64,000 bases of DNA from Winogradskyella sp. KYW1333 (lineage in GTDB: Bacteria > Bacteroidota > Bacteroidia > Flavobacteriales > Flavobacteriaceae). Below, piece after piece: positions 1 to 7,804 of the stretch. The DNA lies in the NCBI RefSeq assembly GCF_003335675.1, contig NZ_QPHL01000014.1, positions 62,001 through 126,000 on the forward strand, in the 5' to 3' direction. Under the pieces are notes generated by a model. That model did no database searches. It saw only the letters and a program-made list of their open reading frames with translations, and had not been told where the DNA came from. Position 1 is the first letter of the stretch. Each line of letters starts with the position of its first letter. The position numbers and the translations under genes were made by a program.

Positions 1-1782
1 TTAACAGATCACCATGAAATGGGTACAAACGCTACTTTTTTCTTTCAACCTGGTATACCATCTAGAACACATCCTTTAACACCAAAATTAAATCAAGAGT
101 TAACTAAGGAGATTGGCACCTATCACGCTAAAGCATTAGATAATATTGGTTCCTTATACTACTCTGAAGAAAGTTTTGATGACTTTTATTATGGTAAAGG
201 TTCTACTTTCCCAGATATTAATGGTAGTATAGGAATTCTATTTGAACAGGCAAGTTCCCGAGGGCATGTGCAAGAGAGCGATAATGGTATTCTTACATTT
301 CCGTTTACGATTCGCAATCAATTCACTACAGCATTGTCAACTTTAGAGGCAGCTAAGAATATGCGAAAGGACATTTTGCAATATCAACACAACTTTTACA
401 AAAACGCTAGGAATGAAGCCAAAAAGCAAGGTAACAAGGCCATTGTTTTTGGAAATTTTAAAGATGCGGCTAGAACATATCATTTAGCAGAAATTCTAAA
501 AAGACATAAAATCAAATTTCATAATTTGAAAACTGATTTTTCTGAAGACGGTAAATCATTCAAAAAAGGTAATGCGTTTATAGTACCTAAAAATCAAAAA
601 AACACAAGGTTGATAAATGCTATGTTTGAGAAACGCACCACATTTCAAGATAGTTTATTTTACGATATATCGGCATGGACCTTTCCACTTGCGTTCAATT
701 TAGATTATGCCGAGACTACAACTGCAAATGCAGGTGATGTTGTAACTGACTTTAAATTAAACACAGGTGGTGTAACTTCAAAAAGTGAATATGCTTATTT
801 GTTTGAATGGCATGAATATTACACGCCTAAACTGCTTAACGCCTTACTTAAAAAAGAAATTAGAGCTAAAGTTGGTATGAAGCGATTTAATGCAAATGGT
901 AAGTTCTATGATTATGGCACAATATTAATTCCAGCTAAAAATCAAAATATTAGTACTTCAGAACTGTATACAACTTTAAATGATTTAGCACAAGAAAGCC
1001 ATATAACTATTGATGCAGTATCAACTGGTCAGAACAAAGGTGTAGATCTTGGTAGCCGCAACTTTAGGACAGTAGAGGTGCCAAAAGTTGCTTTATTAGT
1101 TGGTGATGGAATGACCTCTTATGATGCAGGTGAAATTTGGCATTTGTTAGATACACGATATGATATTGTTGCAACAAAAGTCGATACCAGAAATTTAGGT
1201 AGAGTTGATTTGAATAGATATAATACCATTATTATGGTAAATTCTAACTCAGGGTTAAGTGAAAGTAACACCAAAAAAATGAAGTCTTGGATTGAAAATG
1301 GCGGCACACTTGTAGCATATCGAAATGCACTTCGCTGGATCAATAGTAAGGAATTAATGAAAATTAATTTCAAAAAACGAAATAATTTGAAAGCGAAGAC
1401 TATCAGTTTTGAGCAACGTAGTGATTTTAGAGGTGCTCAAGTCATTGGTGGTGCCATCTTTAACACAAGTATTGATAGATCGCATCCGATTAATTTTGGA
1501 GTGACAAGTGATGAATTGCCAATGTTTAGAAACACAACATTGTTTATCAATGCAGATAAAAACAGTTATAACAATCCTATTCAATACACTAAAACCCCTT
1601 TGCTAAGTGGTTATATTTCTGAAGAAAATCTAGATAGTTTAAGCCTGAGCGTACCTTTAAAAATTGGCAGATTAGGGCGTGGAAAAATTATTGGTTTCAC
1701 GGATAATACAAACTTTAGAGCATTTTGGTATGGTACTAATAGGCTTCTAATGAATGCCATTTTCTTTAGGGATGAGATGTAA
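1..1782 (+). CDS. M14 family zinc carboxypeptidase, C-terminal part (5' truncated by window)
   Basis: The frame is open from base 1, so the gene starts upstream and the first internal ATG at 19 is not its start. The first residues read LTDHHEMG followed by a TFFFQPGIPSRTHP-like stretch, which is typical of large secreted M14 metallocarboxypeptidases of Flavobacteriia and would lie in the catalytic half. The C-terminal part, from about residue 355 of the visible protein (VALLVGDG...), looks like a GATase1-like or ThuA-like flavodoxin fold that often follows the peptidase domain. The N-terminal half with the signal peptide and the HxxE zinc ligands is outside the window. It converges on the next minus-strand gene with a 30-base gap. 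The family call is fairly sure; the substrate is unknown. Confidence 0.8.
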   Translation, partial: LTDHHEMGTNATFFFQPGIPSRTHPLTPKLNQELTKEIGTYHAKALDNIGSLYYSEESFDDFYYGKGSTFPDINGSIGILFEQASSRGHVQESDNGILTFPFTIRNQFTTALSTLEAAKNMRKDILQYQHNFYKNARNEAKKQGNKAIVFGNFKDAARTYHLAEILKRHKIKFHNLKTDFSEDGKSFKKGNAFIVPKNQKNTRLINAMFEKRTTFQDSLFYDISAWTFPLAFNLDYAETTTANAGDVVTDFKLNTGGVTSKSEYAYLFEWHEYYTPKLLNALLKKEIRAKVGMKRFNANGKFYDYGTILIPAKNQNISTSELYTTLNDLAQESHITIDAVSTGQNKGVDLGSRNFRTVEVPKVALLVGDGMTSYDAGEIWHLLDTRYDIVATKVDTRNLGRVDLNRYNTIIMVNSNSGLSESNTKKMKSWIENGGTLVAYRNALRWINSKELMKINFKKRNNLKAKTISFEQRSDFRGAQVIGGAIFNTSIDRSHPINFGVTSDELPMFRNTTLFINADKNSYNNPIQYTKTPLLSGYISEENLDSLSLSVPLKIGRLGRGKIIGFTDNTNFRAFWYGTNRLLMNAIFFRDEM

Positions 1783-1812
1783 GGATACATTTATGCTTTA
1801 GGAATAATATGT

Positions 1813-2148
1813 CTAAGATACTTGAGCTCCATTTTTAACCTTGGTTTCAGGATGCAAAAGAAAAACATCATTTTCCTTCACTGCTCCCATAACTAAGCAC
1901 TCGCTCATGAAATTTGCAATTTGTTTTGTTGGAAAATTGACAACAGCTACAATCTGTCTATTAAGTAAATTTTCTTTTTTGTAAAGAGTTGTGATTTGTG
2001 CTGAAGACTTTTTAAAACCAAGATCACCAAAATCAATTGTGAGCTGATAAGCAGCTTTGCGTGCATTTGGAAAATCATTAACCTCAGTTATAGTACCAAC
2101 CCTTAAATCTACCTTTGTAAAGTCTTCAAATGTTATTATCTTATCCAT
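1813..2148 (-). CDS. CsaA-like tRNA-binding domain protein
   Basis: This 111-residue protein is a single OB-fold tRNA-binding domain (EMAP II/CsaA type). The N-terminus contains the characteristic FTKVDLRVGTI segment (about residues 10-20), and the C-terminal half contains VAVVNFPTKQIANFMSE, matching the NL.p(r)kigg.SEgMll region of CsaA. The length equals that of free-standing CsaA proteins, which bind tRNA as dimers and have been described as export-related chaperones. It is divergent from the thioredoxin-like gene with a 36-base gap. It is a single gene, and its role here is inferred from the family only. Confidence 0.85.
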   Translation of the reverse strand: MDKIITFEDFTKVDLRVGTITEVNDFPNARKAAYQLTIDFGDLGFKKSSAQITTLYKKENLLNRQIVAVVNFPTKQIANFMSECLVMGAVKENDVFLLHPETKVKNGAQVS

Positions 2149-2184
2149 TCACTAAAATTACTAAATAAAACTAAAAAAAATACA

Positions 2185-2739
2185 ATGGCTTTAACACCTT
2201 CTAATATGCTACCATTAGGCACAAAAGCACCTGAATTTTCTCTGATTGACACAAAGGACAACAAAATTAAATCCTTGCAAGATTTAAAGGGAAAAGCAGG
2301 AACTTTAGTTATGTTTATCTGCAACCACTGTCCTTTTGTAATTCATGTAAATAAAGAACTTGTGAGGCTTACAATTGATTATAAGTCAAAAGGTATAAAC
2401 TGTATTGCTATTTCAAGTAATGATGTTATCAATTATCCTCAAGATGGTCCAGACCAAATGAAGCAACATGCCAAAGATAACCACTACCCTTTTCCATATT
2501 TATATGACGAAACACAAGATATAGCAAAAGCCTATGACGCTGCGTGTACACCTGATTTCTTTTTATTTAATAGTGATTTAAATCTCGTTTACACTGGCCA
2601 GTTGGATGGTTCTAGACCAGGAAATGAAGTTCCTGTTACTGGCGAAGATCTCAGGAGTGCTATTGATGGACTAGTTAATAATTCACCGATAAATCAGAAT
2701 CAAAAACCAAGTATGGGCTGTAATATTAAGTGGAAATGA
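2185..2739 (+). CDS. Thioredoxin-like/AhpC-TSA family protein
   Basis: The 184-residue protein has a thioredoxin fold of the peroxiredoxin-like (AhpC/TSA, redoxin) type. A CNHC motif at residues 46-49, followed by PFV, is the expected CxxC redox centre at the start of the first helix. APEFSLIDT at about 15-23 is the usual redoxin entry strand. There is no signal peptide, so it is probably cytoplasmic. Its stop codon overlaps the start of the following acetyltransferase gene (ATGA), so the two are probably co-transcribed. The reductant and substrate cannot be read from the sequence. Confidence 0.85.
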   Translation: MALTPSNMLPLGTKAPEFSLIDTKDNKIKSLQDLKGKAGTLVMFICNHCPFVIHVNKELVRLTIDYKSKGINCIAISSNDVINYPQDGPDQMKQHAKDNHYPFPYLYDETQDIAKAYDAACTPDFFLFNSDLNLVYTGQLDGSRPGNEVPVTGEDLRSAIDGLVNNSPINQNQKPSMGCNIKWK

Positions 2740-3257
2740 GTTATTTAATAGAAACTGAACGCCTTTACTTAAGGCGTCTAACAGAATCGGATACAACCGA
2801 TTTATTTGAATTAGATTCTAATCCTAAGGTCCATAAACATTTAGGAAACAACCCTGTAAAATCATTAGAAGAAAGCCAAAATCAAATTAAAAATGTATTG
2901 AAGCAATACGAGGAATTTGGTATTGGAAGATTAGCAATAATAAATAAAGAAACTAAAGAATTTATTGGATGGTCTGGTATAAAATTTGAAAGGGAACTGC
3001 GGACAGAGTTTGATTATTACGATTTGGGATACAGGCTCAAGGAAATATATTGGGGACATGGTTATGCTACAGAAGCCGCAATCGGATCTCTTGAGTATGG
3101 TTTTAATGAATTAAGGCTAAATGAAATAAATGCTTGTGCTGATGTTAATCATGTGGTATCCAATAAAATTTTAAAAAAAATAGGATTTATTCCTGATGGA
3201 AACTTCACTTTTGAAGGTTCACTGATCAATTGGTTTTTTCTAAAAAACAAAGCATAA
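2736..3257 (+). CDS. GNAT family N-acetyltransferase (RimJ/RimL type)
   Basis: The protein starts IETERLYLRRLTESD and contains the acetyl-CoA region GYRLKEIYWGHGYATEA (about residues 95-111) and a C-terminal N-x-x-S-N-K-I-L-K-K-I-G-F motif, all typical of the Acetyltransf_3 RimJ/RimL group. I chose the ATG at 2736, which overlaps the upstream TGA by three bases; an in-frame GTG six bases earlier is possible but less likely. The predicted length is 173 residues. The substrate (a ribosomal protein N-terminus or a small molecule) cannot be determined. Confidence 0.85.
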   Translation: MSYLIETERLYLRRLTESDTTDLFELDSNPKVHKHLGNNPVKSLEESQNQIKNVLKQYEEFGIGRLAIINKETKEFIGWSGIKFERELRTEFDYYDLGYRLKEIYWGHGYATEAAIGSLEYGFNELRLNEINACADVNHVVSNKILKKIGFIPDGNFTFEGSLINWFFLKNKA

Positions 3258-3333
3258 CACACAACAAAACTCCTTTTTCAAGGGATTTCATCATCAATCA
3301 AATTATTCTAAACCAAGTGTGTTATAATTTAGT

Positions 3334-4059
3334 TTATTGTTGTTGTAATTTAAAGTTAATTGGTATACTGTATGGCACGCCAACTTGTTTATTACGCTGT
3401 TTTCCTGGTTGCATATTAGGTAGTAGTCCTATAATTCTTTCTGCTTCAGTTTCTAATAACTTATCCGGACCTCTACTTCTTATTTTAGTAACCTTACCAT
3501 TTTTATCAATTAGGAAGAATACAAATACTTTACCTTGAATATTTAGTTCTGAAGCTACTACAGGATATCTAAAGTTTTTATGTAGGTGTTCTTGCATTTT
3601 TTTCTGGAAACACGCCTTTAATTCTGCATTACTTCCTTTACACCCCGGGAATACAGGAACTTTCTCAATAACTGCGAAAGGTACTTCTATATCTTCTTCA
3701 ATTTCTTCTACCTCAACCTCTTCTACTGCAACAACATCCTCAATAATGTCATCCAGTCCAATTTCTGTACTTTCCACCACAGTTTCCTCAATATCTTCAA
3801 CGTCCTCTACCACAGTAATAGATTCTGAAACTACTGTTTTTGGTGGAGGTGGTGGAGGTGGAATATTGATAGTGGTAATTGGAATTTCTTCTTCTAACTG
3901 TTCTGTTAACATTAAGATATCAATCTTTGTACTAGATTTATCGTAAGTCTTATGTTCTAGTCCTAAATAAGTAAGAACTAACATTACGTTTAAGCCAACA
4001 GCAAAATATAAACTGCTGTTTCGACCTACATTGGCTTTTGGGTTCTTTTTGAGTTCCAT
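3334..4059 (-). CDS. tonB: Energy transducer TonB
   Basis: The 241-residue protein has one N-terminal membrane segment (about residues 15-33), a proline run at 67-73, a long acidic Glu/Val/Ile-rich spacer (about 80-125) and a C-terminal TonB domain (about 155-241) with the conserved YP and GKVFVFFLIDKNGKV elements. It would couple the proton-motive force to outer-membrane receptors such as the BtuB-type receptor at 61.2-63.1 kb. Two cysteines, at about 140 and 150, precede the TonB domain. The gene is monocistronic; a near-consensus -7 box (7 of 8) lies at 4079-4086 on the same strand. Whether this is the housekeeping TonB or one of several paralogues is unknown. Confidence 0.88.
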   Translation of the reverse strand: MELKKNPKANVGRNSSLYFAVGLNVMLVLTYLGLEHKTYDKSSTKIDILMLTEQLEEEIPITTINIPPPPPPPKTVVSESITVVEDVEDIEETVVESTEIGLDDIIEDVVAVEEVEVEEIEEDIEVPFAVIEKVPVFPGCKGSNAELKACFQKKMQEHLHKNFRYPVVASELNIQGKVFVFFLIDKNGKVTKIRSRGPDKLLETEAERIIGLLPNMQPGKQRNKQVGVPYSIPINFKLQQQ

Positions 4060-4151
4060 GACGTTTAATTTAATACCATAAAGTTAATCATCATATGGCG
4101 TAAGAATTATGACAAAAGTCATATTTGAAACTGAAGACTCATATTAACAAT

Positions 4152-4317
4152 TTAAAGATTGTCTAATTGATTATCTGTACCATCTTCACTAATAGTCAAA
4201 AAGAACCCTACAAAGAAGAATTGATCTGTAGCTGGTTTAAGTGCCATTCTATCTGGTAGTTTGCTCATAAATAATACTTCCGAAAAGGAAAGTTATTAAA
4301 GTGATTAGCGTTTTCAT
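4152..4317 (-). pseudogene. Remnant of a small secreted protein (frameshifted)
   Basis: On the minus strand an ATCA-repeat leader leads directly into an ATG at 4317. The first frame encodes a signal-peptide-like MKTLITLITFLFGSII and stops at 4249-4251 after 22 residues. The adjacent frame is open from about 4292 and encodes 38 residues from an ATG at 4268 (SKLPDRMALKPATDQFFFVG... ending TDNQLDNL) to a TAA at 4152. Together these look like one short secreted protein, or the two ends of a larger one, broken by a frameshift or deletion. I recognise no family. It could instead be two chance frames. This is the main content of the 400-base gap between tonB and the YhhN gene. Confidence 0.4.
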
Positions 4318-4330
4318 TGATTGATTGATT
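4316..4330 (-). repeat. ATCA tetranucleotide leader repeat
   Basis: On the minus strand the sequence reads AATCAATCAATCAAT and runs into the ATG of the decayed gene. The same AATCAATCAA unit occurs in the leader or trailer of several other genes in this window (near 19053, 22493, 24727 and 25511). Confidence 0.5.
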
Positions 4331-4428
4331 TATACTGTTCGTTTTTGATTGTGATACAAAATTGAGGCATTTTTATGTGTTTCTTAATTCATATTAACCG
4401 AACTGTTATAAAAGGAGGATGAATTGAA

Positions 4429-4436
4429 TATCTTTG
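4429..4436 (+). promoter_or_regulatory. Putative Bacteroidota -7 promoter box for the YhhN gene
   Basis: The octamer TATCTTTG is a perfect match to the Bacteroidota housekeeping -7 consensus TAnnTTTG. It lies 23 bases before the ATG at 4460, leaving a short leader. No clear -33 TTTG element is seen at the usual distance, so this is a moderate call. An AAGGAGG just upstream (4411-4419) lies before the predicted transcription start and is not a ribosome-binding site. Confidence 0.5.
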
Positions 4437-4459
4437 GCACAAGAATCTAAATAAAACCC

Positions 4460-5146
4460 ATGCTAACAAGTACAGAAAGGCAGTTTACTATACTATTCTT
4501 TATTATAGTTTTATTTGAATTAATTACTGGTTCAGTGCCAGAATTAGCATTGGCACACTATTTAGCGAAACCAGCTATTGTAATTAGCCTAATGGTCTTG
4601 TTCATTAATAGTTCGCACAAGCTATCAAGTGGCATAAGAAAAACAACCTTGTTAGCACTAGGGTTTTCTTTATTAGGTGATATTTTATTGATGTTTGTTA
4701 ATCAAAGTACTCACTTTTTTACATTAGGTTTAATTGCATTTTTGTTGGCACATATAATGTATATTATCGTTTTTCTTAAGCACAGAAATAATAAAAGATC
4801 ACCAATAGGTTTTTTACTACTACTTATCATTTATGCAAGTGGTTTATTCTTTTTCCTCAAAGATGGTTTAGGTGAAATGTTTATACCTGTTATATTTTAT
4901 ATAGTGATTATTCTTAGTATGGCAGCTACTGCATTTCTTAGAAAATCAATGGTTTCAAATTTGAGTTATTTACTAGTGCTCATAGGTGCAATTGTATTTA
5001 TTTTTTCAGATAGTTCGTTGGCCATCAATAAGTTCCATAAAGAATTACCATTTGCTAATATTATTGTGATGCTCACTTATGCTATTGCACAATATTTAAT
5101 TGTACTAGGAATTTTAAAAATAAATGTAACAAACACCAAGGTATAA
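4460..5146 (+). CDS. YhhN-family lysoplasmalogenase
   Basis: The 228-residue protein is an integral membrane protein with about eight hydrophobic segments. It carries the family marks: an early LAKPAIVISLM segment (about 36-46) and LGFSLLGDILLMF (about 72-84), with the conserved aspartate of the YhhN/TMEM86 family, plus a late acidic SDSSLAIN stretch. The family includes enzymes that hydrolyse the vinyl-ether bond of lysoplasmalogens, but many bacterial members have no proven substrate. A perfect TAnnTTTG box precedes it. The following ECF sigma gene starts 33 bases after its stop, so read-through is possible. Confidence 0.82.
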   Translation: MLTSTERQFTILFFIIVLFELITGSVPELALAHYLAKPAIVISLMVLFINSSHKLSSGIRKTTLLALGFSLLGDILLMFVNQSTHFFTLGLIAFLLAHIMYIIVFLKHRNNKRSPIGFLLLLIIYASGLFFFLKDGLGEMFIPVIFYIVIILSMAATAFLRKSMVSNLSYLLVLIGAIVFIFSDSSLAINKFHKELPFANIIVMLTYAIAQYLIVLGILKINVTNTKV

Positions 5147-5178
5147 CTACTAATGGTGTAACTAACCAAAATCATCAA

Positions 5179-5673
5179 TTGAACAAAGAGCTCGAACATA
5201 GTTTTGTTGAACAGTTGCAAAAGCACCAAAACATTGTGCATAAGGTATGCCGTTTGTATACCAATAATGTAGATGCTCACAACGATTTGTTTCAAGAAAT
5301 TACAATTCAATTGTGGCGTGCTTACCCTAAGTTTAGGGGAGATTCAAAATTTAGTACTTGGATGTATCGTGTTGGTTTAAATACTGCTATTACATTATAT
5401 CGAAAGTCTAAGCGAAGAATAAACACACAACAGTTTGATAATATTCAGTTTAAAATCAAAGCTGAAGAATATGATGATACGGAAGAAGAGCAATTAAAGC
5501 TTTTGTATACAGCGATTCATCAATTAAATGACATTGAAAAAGCCTTGGTATTCTTGTATTTAGAAGACAAAGATTACAGGGAAATAAGTGAAACCTTGGG
5601 TATTACTGAAGTTAATGCACGAGTTAAAATGAACCGTGTAAAAAAGAAATTGAGAACAATCTTAAATCCGTAA
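5179..5673 (+). CDS. ECF-type RNA polymerase sigma factor
   Basis: The 164-residue protein has a sigma-70 region 2 (about 15-80; DLFQEITIQLWRAYPKFRGD and FSTWMYRVGLNTAI) and a region 4 helix-turn-helix (about 105-160; YREISETLGITEVNARVKMNRVKKKL). The only plausible start is a TTG, giving MNKELEHSFVEQLQKHQ, the usual N-terminus of this group; there is no in-frame ATG. It is followed after three bases by a membrane protein that probably partners it. It would direct an extracytoplasmic regulon; the signal is unknown. Confidence 0.88.
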   Translation: MNKELEHSFVEQLQKHQNIVHKVCRLYTNNVDAHNDLFQEITIQLWRAYPKFRGDSKFSTWMYRVGLNTAITLYRKSKRRINTQQFDNIQFKIKAEEYDDTEEEQLKLLYTAIHQLNDIEKALVFLYLEDKDYREISETLGITEVNARVKMNRVKKKLRTILNP

Positions 5674-5676
5674 AAT

Positions 5677-6309
5677 ATGGATGAGTTAGAATTATTAAAA
5701 AAGGACTGGAAGAAGGAGCAACTTGAATTTAACACTTTTGCAGATTCGGAAATTTATTCGATGCTTCACAAAAAATCGTCCTCTATAATAAAAACATTGT
5801 TTTATATAAGTATAGCGGAATTTGCTTTTTGGATACTTGTAAATACCTTGCCTTACTTTTTATCAGATTCTTATGAAGAAAAACTTGAAGCGAGCTATGA
5901 AAACCCATTATTTGTGGGCCTTTCATTCTTAAGCTTTGGTGTAATAATTCTATTTATATACTTACTATACAATTCTTATAAATCCATTTCAATAACGGAC
6001 AATGCAAAAAAATTGATGGAAAGTATTTTAAGAACCCGAAAAGTGATTAAGTACTATGTTATCTTCAATTTAGTAATGATCTTTATTTCAATCCCTTTGT
6101 CATTGTATTTTGAGTTTAATCAAAATCCTGAGTTTCATGAGCGGGTTGCATCTATGGATTCTGGACAAATGCTAGTACTTTATTTAATTACCACATTGGT
6201 CACAGGAGTAATTATATTGATTTTCTGGTTGATCTATAGATTGATTTACGGAATATTATTGAAGCGTCTTAATAGAAATTATGATGAATTGAAGAAACTA
6301 GAGGTTTAA
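5677..6309 (+). CDS. Membrane protein downstream of ECF sigma factor (possible anti-sigma)
   Basis: The 210-residue protein starts MDELELLKKDWKKE, a short soluble amphipathic N-terminus of about 35 residues, followed by four predicted membrane segments (about 38-60, 78-98, 122-145 and 165-190). It is the second gene of a two-gene unit with the sigma factor, separated by three bases. That position and the cytoplasmic N-terminal segment fit an anti-sigma factor, but there is no recognisable ZAS or FecR domain, so this is inference. It converges with plsC with a two-base gap. Confidence 0.6.
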   Translation: MDELELLKKDWKKEQLEFNTFADSEIYSMLHKKSSSIIKTLFYISIAEFAFWILVNTLPYFLSDSYEEKLEASYENPLFVGLSFLSFGVIILFIYLLYNSYKSISITDNAKKLMESILRTRKVIKYYVIFNLVMIFISIPLSLYFEFNQNPEFHERVASMDSGQMLVLYLITTLVTGVIILIFWLIYRLIYGILLKRLNRNYDELKKLEV

Positions 6310-6311
6310 AA

Positions 6312-7112
6312 TTACCAATCTCTAAGTTCCTTATTTAGGCGTTCTTTTTCCTCAAGCTCTTCCTGTGGTATTACTTTTAAGAATGAAGGATGTTGTTCTA
6401 TTGCATATTCTATTTTTTCAACAATGTCTGAAATTGTTTCATTCTCGTAATCTATTTCTAAGGGTTGTTTAACCTCAAAAGATTGATATATGTTTTTCTT
6501 TTTAATTCTAAGTCCTTTCTTATCGAATGAACGTCTAAAACCATCAATAACAATAGGTACAACGATTGGTTGGTATTGCTTAATAATATGCGCCGTACCT
6601 TTTCTTATAGGTTTAAACGGTGTCGTTGTTCCTTGAGGAAAAGTAATGACCCAACCATCATCCAAAGCTTTCTTAATATTAGTAATATCACTCATTTTTA
6701 CCTGGCGATTTACATTCTGGCCTTTAGAACGCCAAGTTCGTTCAATACTAATAGACCCAGTATAAGAAAAAATTTTAGGGATTAAACCAGATTTCATGGT
6801 CTCTTTAGCAGCAACGTAATAGATATTCAACTTAGGATTCCATAAATATCCCACATTTTTTATACTATCTAATCTTCCGCTAAGGCTTGCATTGAATACA
6901 TGGAACATGGCAATTACATCAGCAAAATAGGTCTGATGATTAGAAATAAACAATACATTTTTATCTGGTAAATTCTTTAATATTTCAGACCCCTCAATTT
7001 GCAAATCATTAAAGCCTCTAAAACGTCTATGCGTCAATAATCCTAAAATCCGAATTAGCCACTTTTTCACCCAAAGAATATGTCCAAAAGGATTGGTTTT
7101 AAATAAACCCAT
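6312..7112 (-). CDS. 1-acyl-sn-glycerol-3-phosphate acyltransferase family (PlsC-like)
   Basis: The 266-residue protein has the PlsC acyltransferase domain: an N-terminal hydrophobic segment, block I NHQTYFAD (about 58-65), a block with SIERTWRSKGQNVNRQ, and block III FPQGTTTPFKPIRKGT. It would transfer an acyl chain to a lysophospholipid or an aminolipid precursor at the inner membrane. Block I has five rather than four residues between the catalytic His and Asp (H-X5-D), a spacing outside the textbook HX4D. It stands alone, convergent with the sigma operon. Confidence 0.82.
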   Translation of the reverse strand: MGLFKTNPFGHILWVKKWLIRILGLLTHRRFRGFNDLQIEGSEILKNLPDKNVLFISNHQTYFADVIAMFHVFNASLSGRLDSIKNVGYLWNPKLNIYYVAAKETMKSGLIPKIFSYTGSISIERTWRSKGQNVNRQVKMSDITNIKKALDDGWVITFPQGTTTPFKPIRKGTAHIIKQYQPIVVPIVIDGFRRSFDKKGLRIKKKNIYQSFEVKQPLEIDYENETISDIVEKIEYAIEQHPSFLKVIPQEELEEKERLNKELRDW

Positions 7113-7160
7113 GTTGATTTTTCAATTAAACTGAATTACAAATGTAACAAATAAGACTAG

Positions 7161-7802
7161 CTATAAAACTTGTTTTAATAAGTCTTTTAGTTCACTTAGC
7201 ATCATTGCTGTTGCTCCCCATACAATATGATCATTAAGTTTAAATGCAGGAACATCTACCTCAACATTATAAGAAGTTGGCACTCTGGTCATTAAAACAT
7301 TTCTATCATTTAAAAAATCTAACAAGGAGACTTCTATGATGTCTTCAACCTCATCTTCCTGTTTTCTAAATAAAGGTTTACATTCAGAAACTGCCAAAAA
7401 TGGGTGTACTATAAAATTGCTAGGTGGTATATATAATGGAGACATTGGTTTAATAATGTTAAGAATAGATGTTGGGACACCAACTTCTTCCTCAGTTTCG
7501 CGCATAGCTGTTGTCATTAAGTCATTATCACCTTCTTCATATTTTCCTCCAGGAAAACCAACCTGAGCAGAATGTACACCTTTATACGTCTTACGGAGAA
7601 TTAATACAAAATTGGTATTAAAATCAGCATTGGGATAAAACAAAGCCAAAACTCCAGCCTTCTTTGCTGACTTAGCTTTAGCTTGCATTTTCTTAGCCAA
7701 CTCAAGACGATATGGAGGAGACATTTTAGCATGAGATAATTCGCCAAAAAGCTCGAGATGTTTTATTTTTACTACAGCATCCAAAAACGAATTAAATACC
7801 AT
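7161..7802 (-). CDS. Nudix hydrolase, CoA pyrophosphatase type
   Basis: The 213-residue protein carries a Nudix box (about residues 85-109: GGKYEEGD...RETEEEVGV) preceded by LRKTYKGVHSAQVGFPGG, which matches the extra CoA-type (NudL/PCD1) signature ending FPGG. Such enzymes cleave CoA and acyl-CoAs to phosphopantetheine and 3',5'-ADP. The length is near the usual 190-215 residues. The start codon lies only two bases from the start of the divergent cyclophilin gene, so each promoter must lie inside the other coding sequence or the genes depend on read-through. Confidence 0.85.
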   Translation of the reverse strand: MVFNSFLDAVVKIKHLELFGELSHAKMSPPYRLELAKKMQAKAKSAKKAGVLALFYPNADFNTNFVLILRKTYKGVHSAQVGFPGGKYEEGDNDLMTTAMRETEEEVGVPTSILNIIKPMSPLYIPPSNFIVHPFLAVSECKPLFRKQEDEVEDIIEVSLLDFLNDRNVLMTRVPTSYNVEVDVPAFKLNDHIVWGATAMMLSELKDLLKQVL

Positions 7803-7804
7803 TT

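Noticed and set aside
3746..3946. Glycine-rich plus-strand frame opposite tonB
   Set aside because: It is the antisense of the TonB proline run and acidic spacer.
4411..4425. AAGGAGGATGAAT as a Shine-Dalgarno sequence with a start codon
   Set aside because: The ATG is followed after one codon by TGA, and it lies upstream of the probable promoter box; Bacteroidota rarely use Shine-Dalgarno sequences.
5077..5310. Opposite-strand 77-codon frame across the YhhN/sigma junction
   Set aside because: It is a shadow of two real genes; its hydrophobic translation follows from the A+T-rich antisense sequence.
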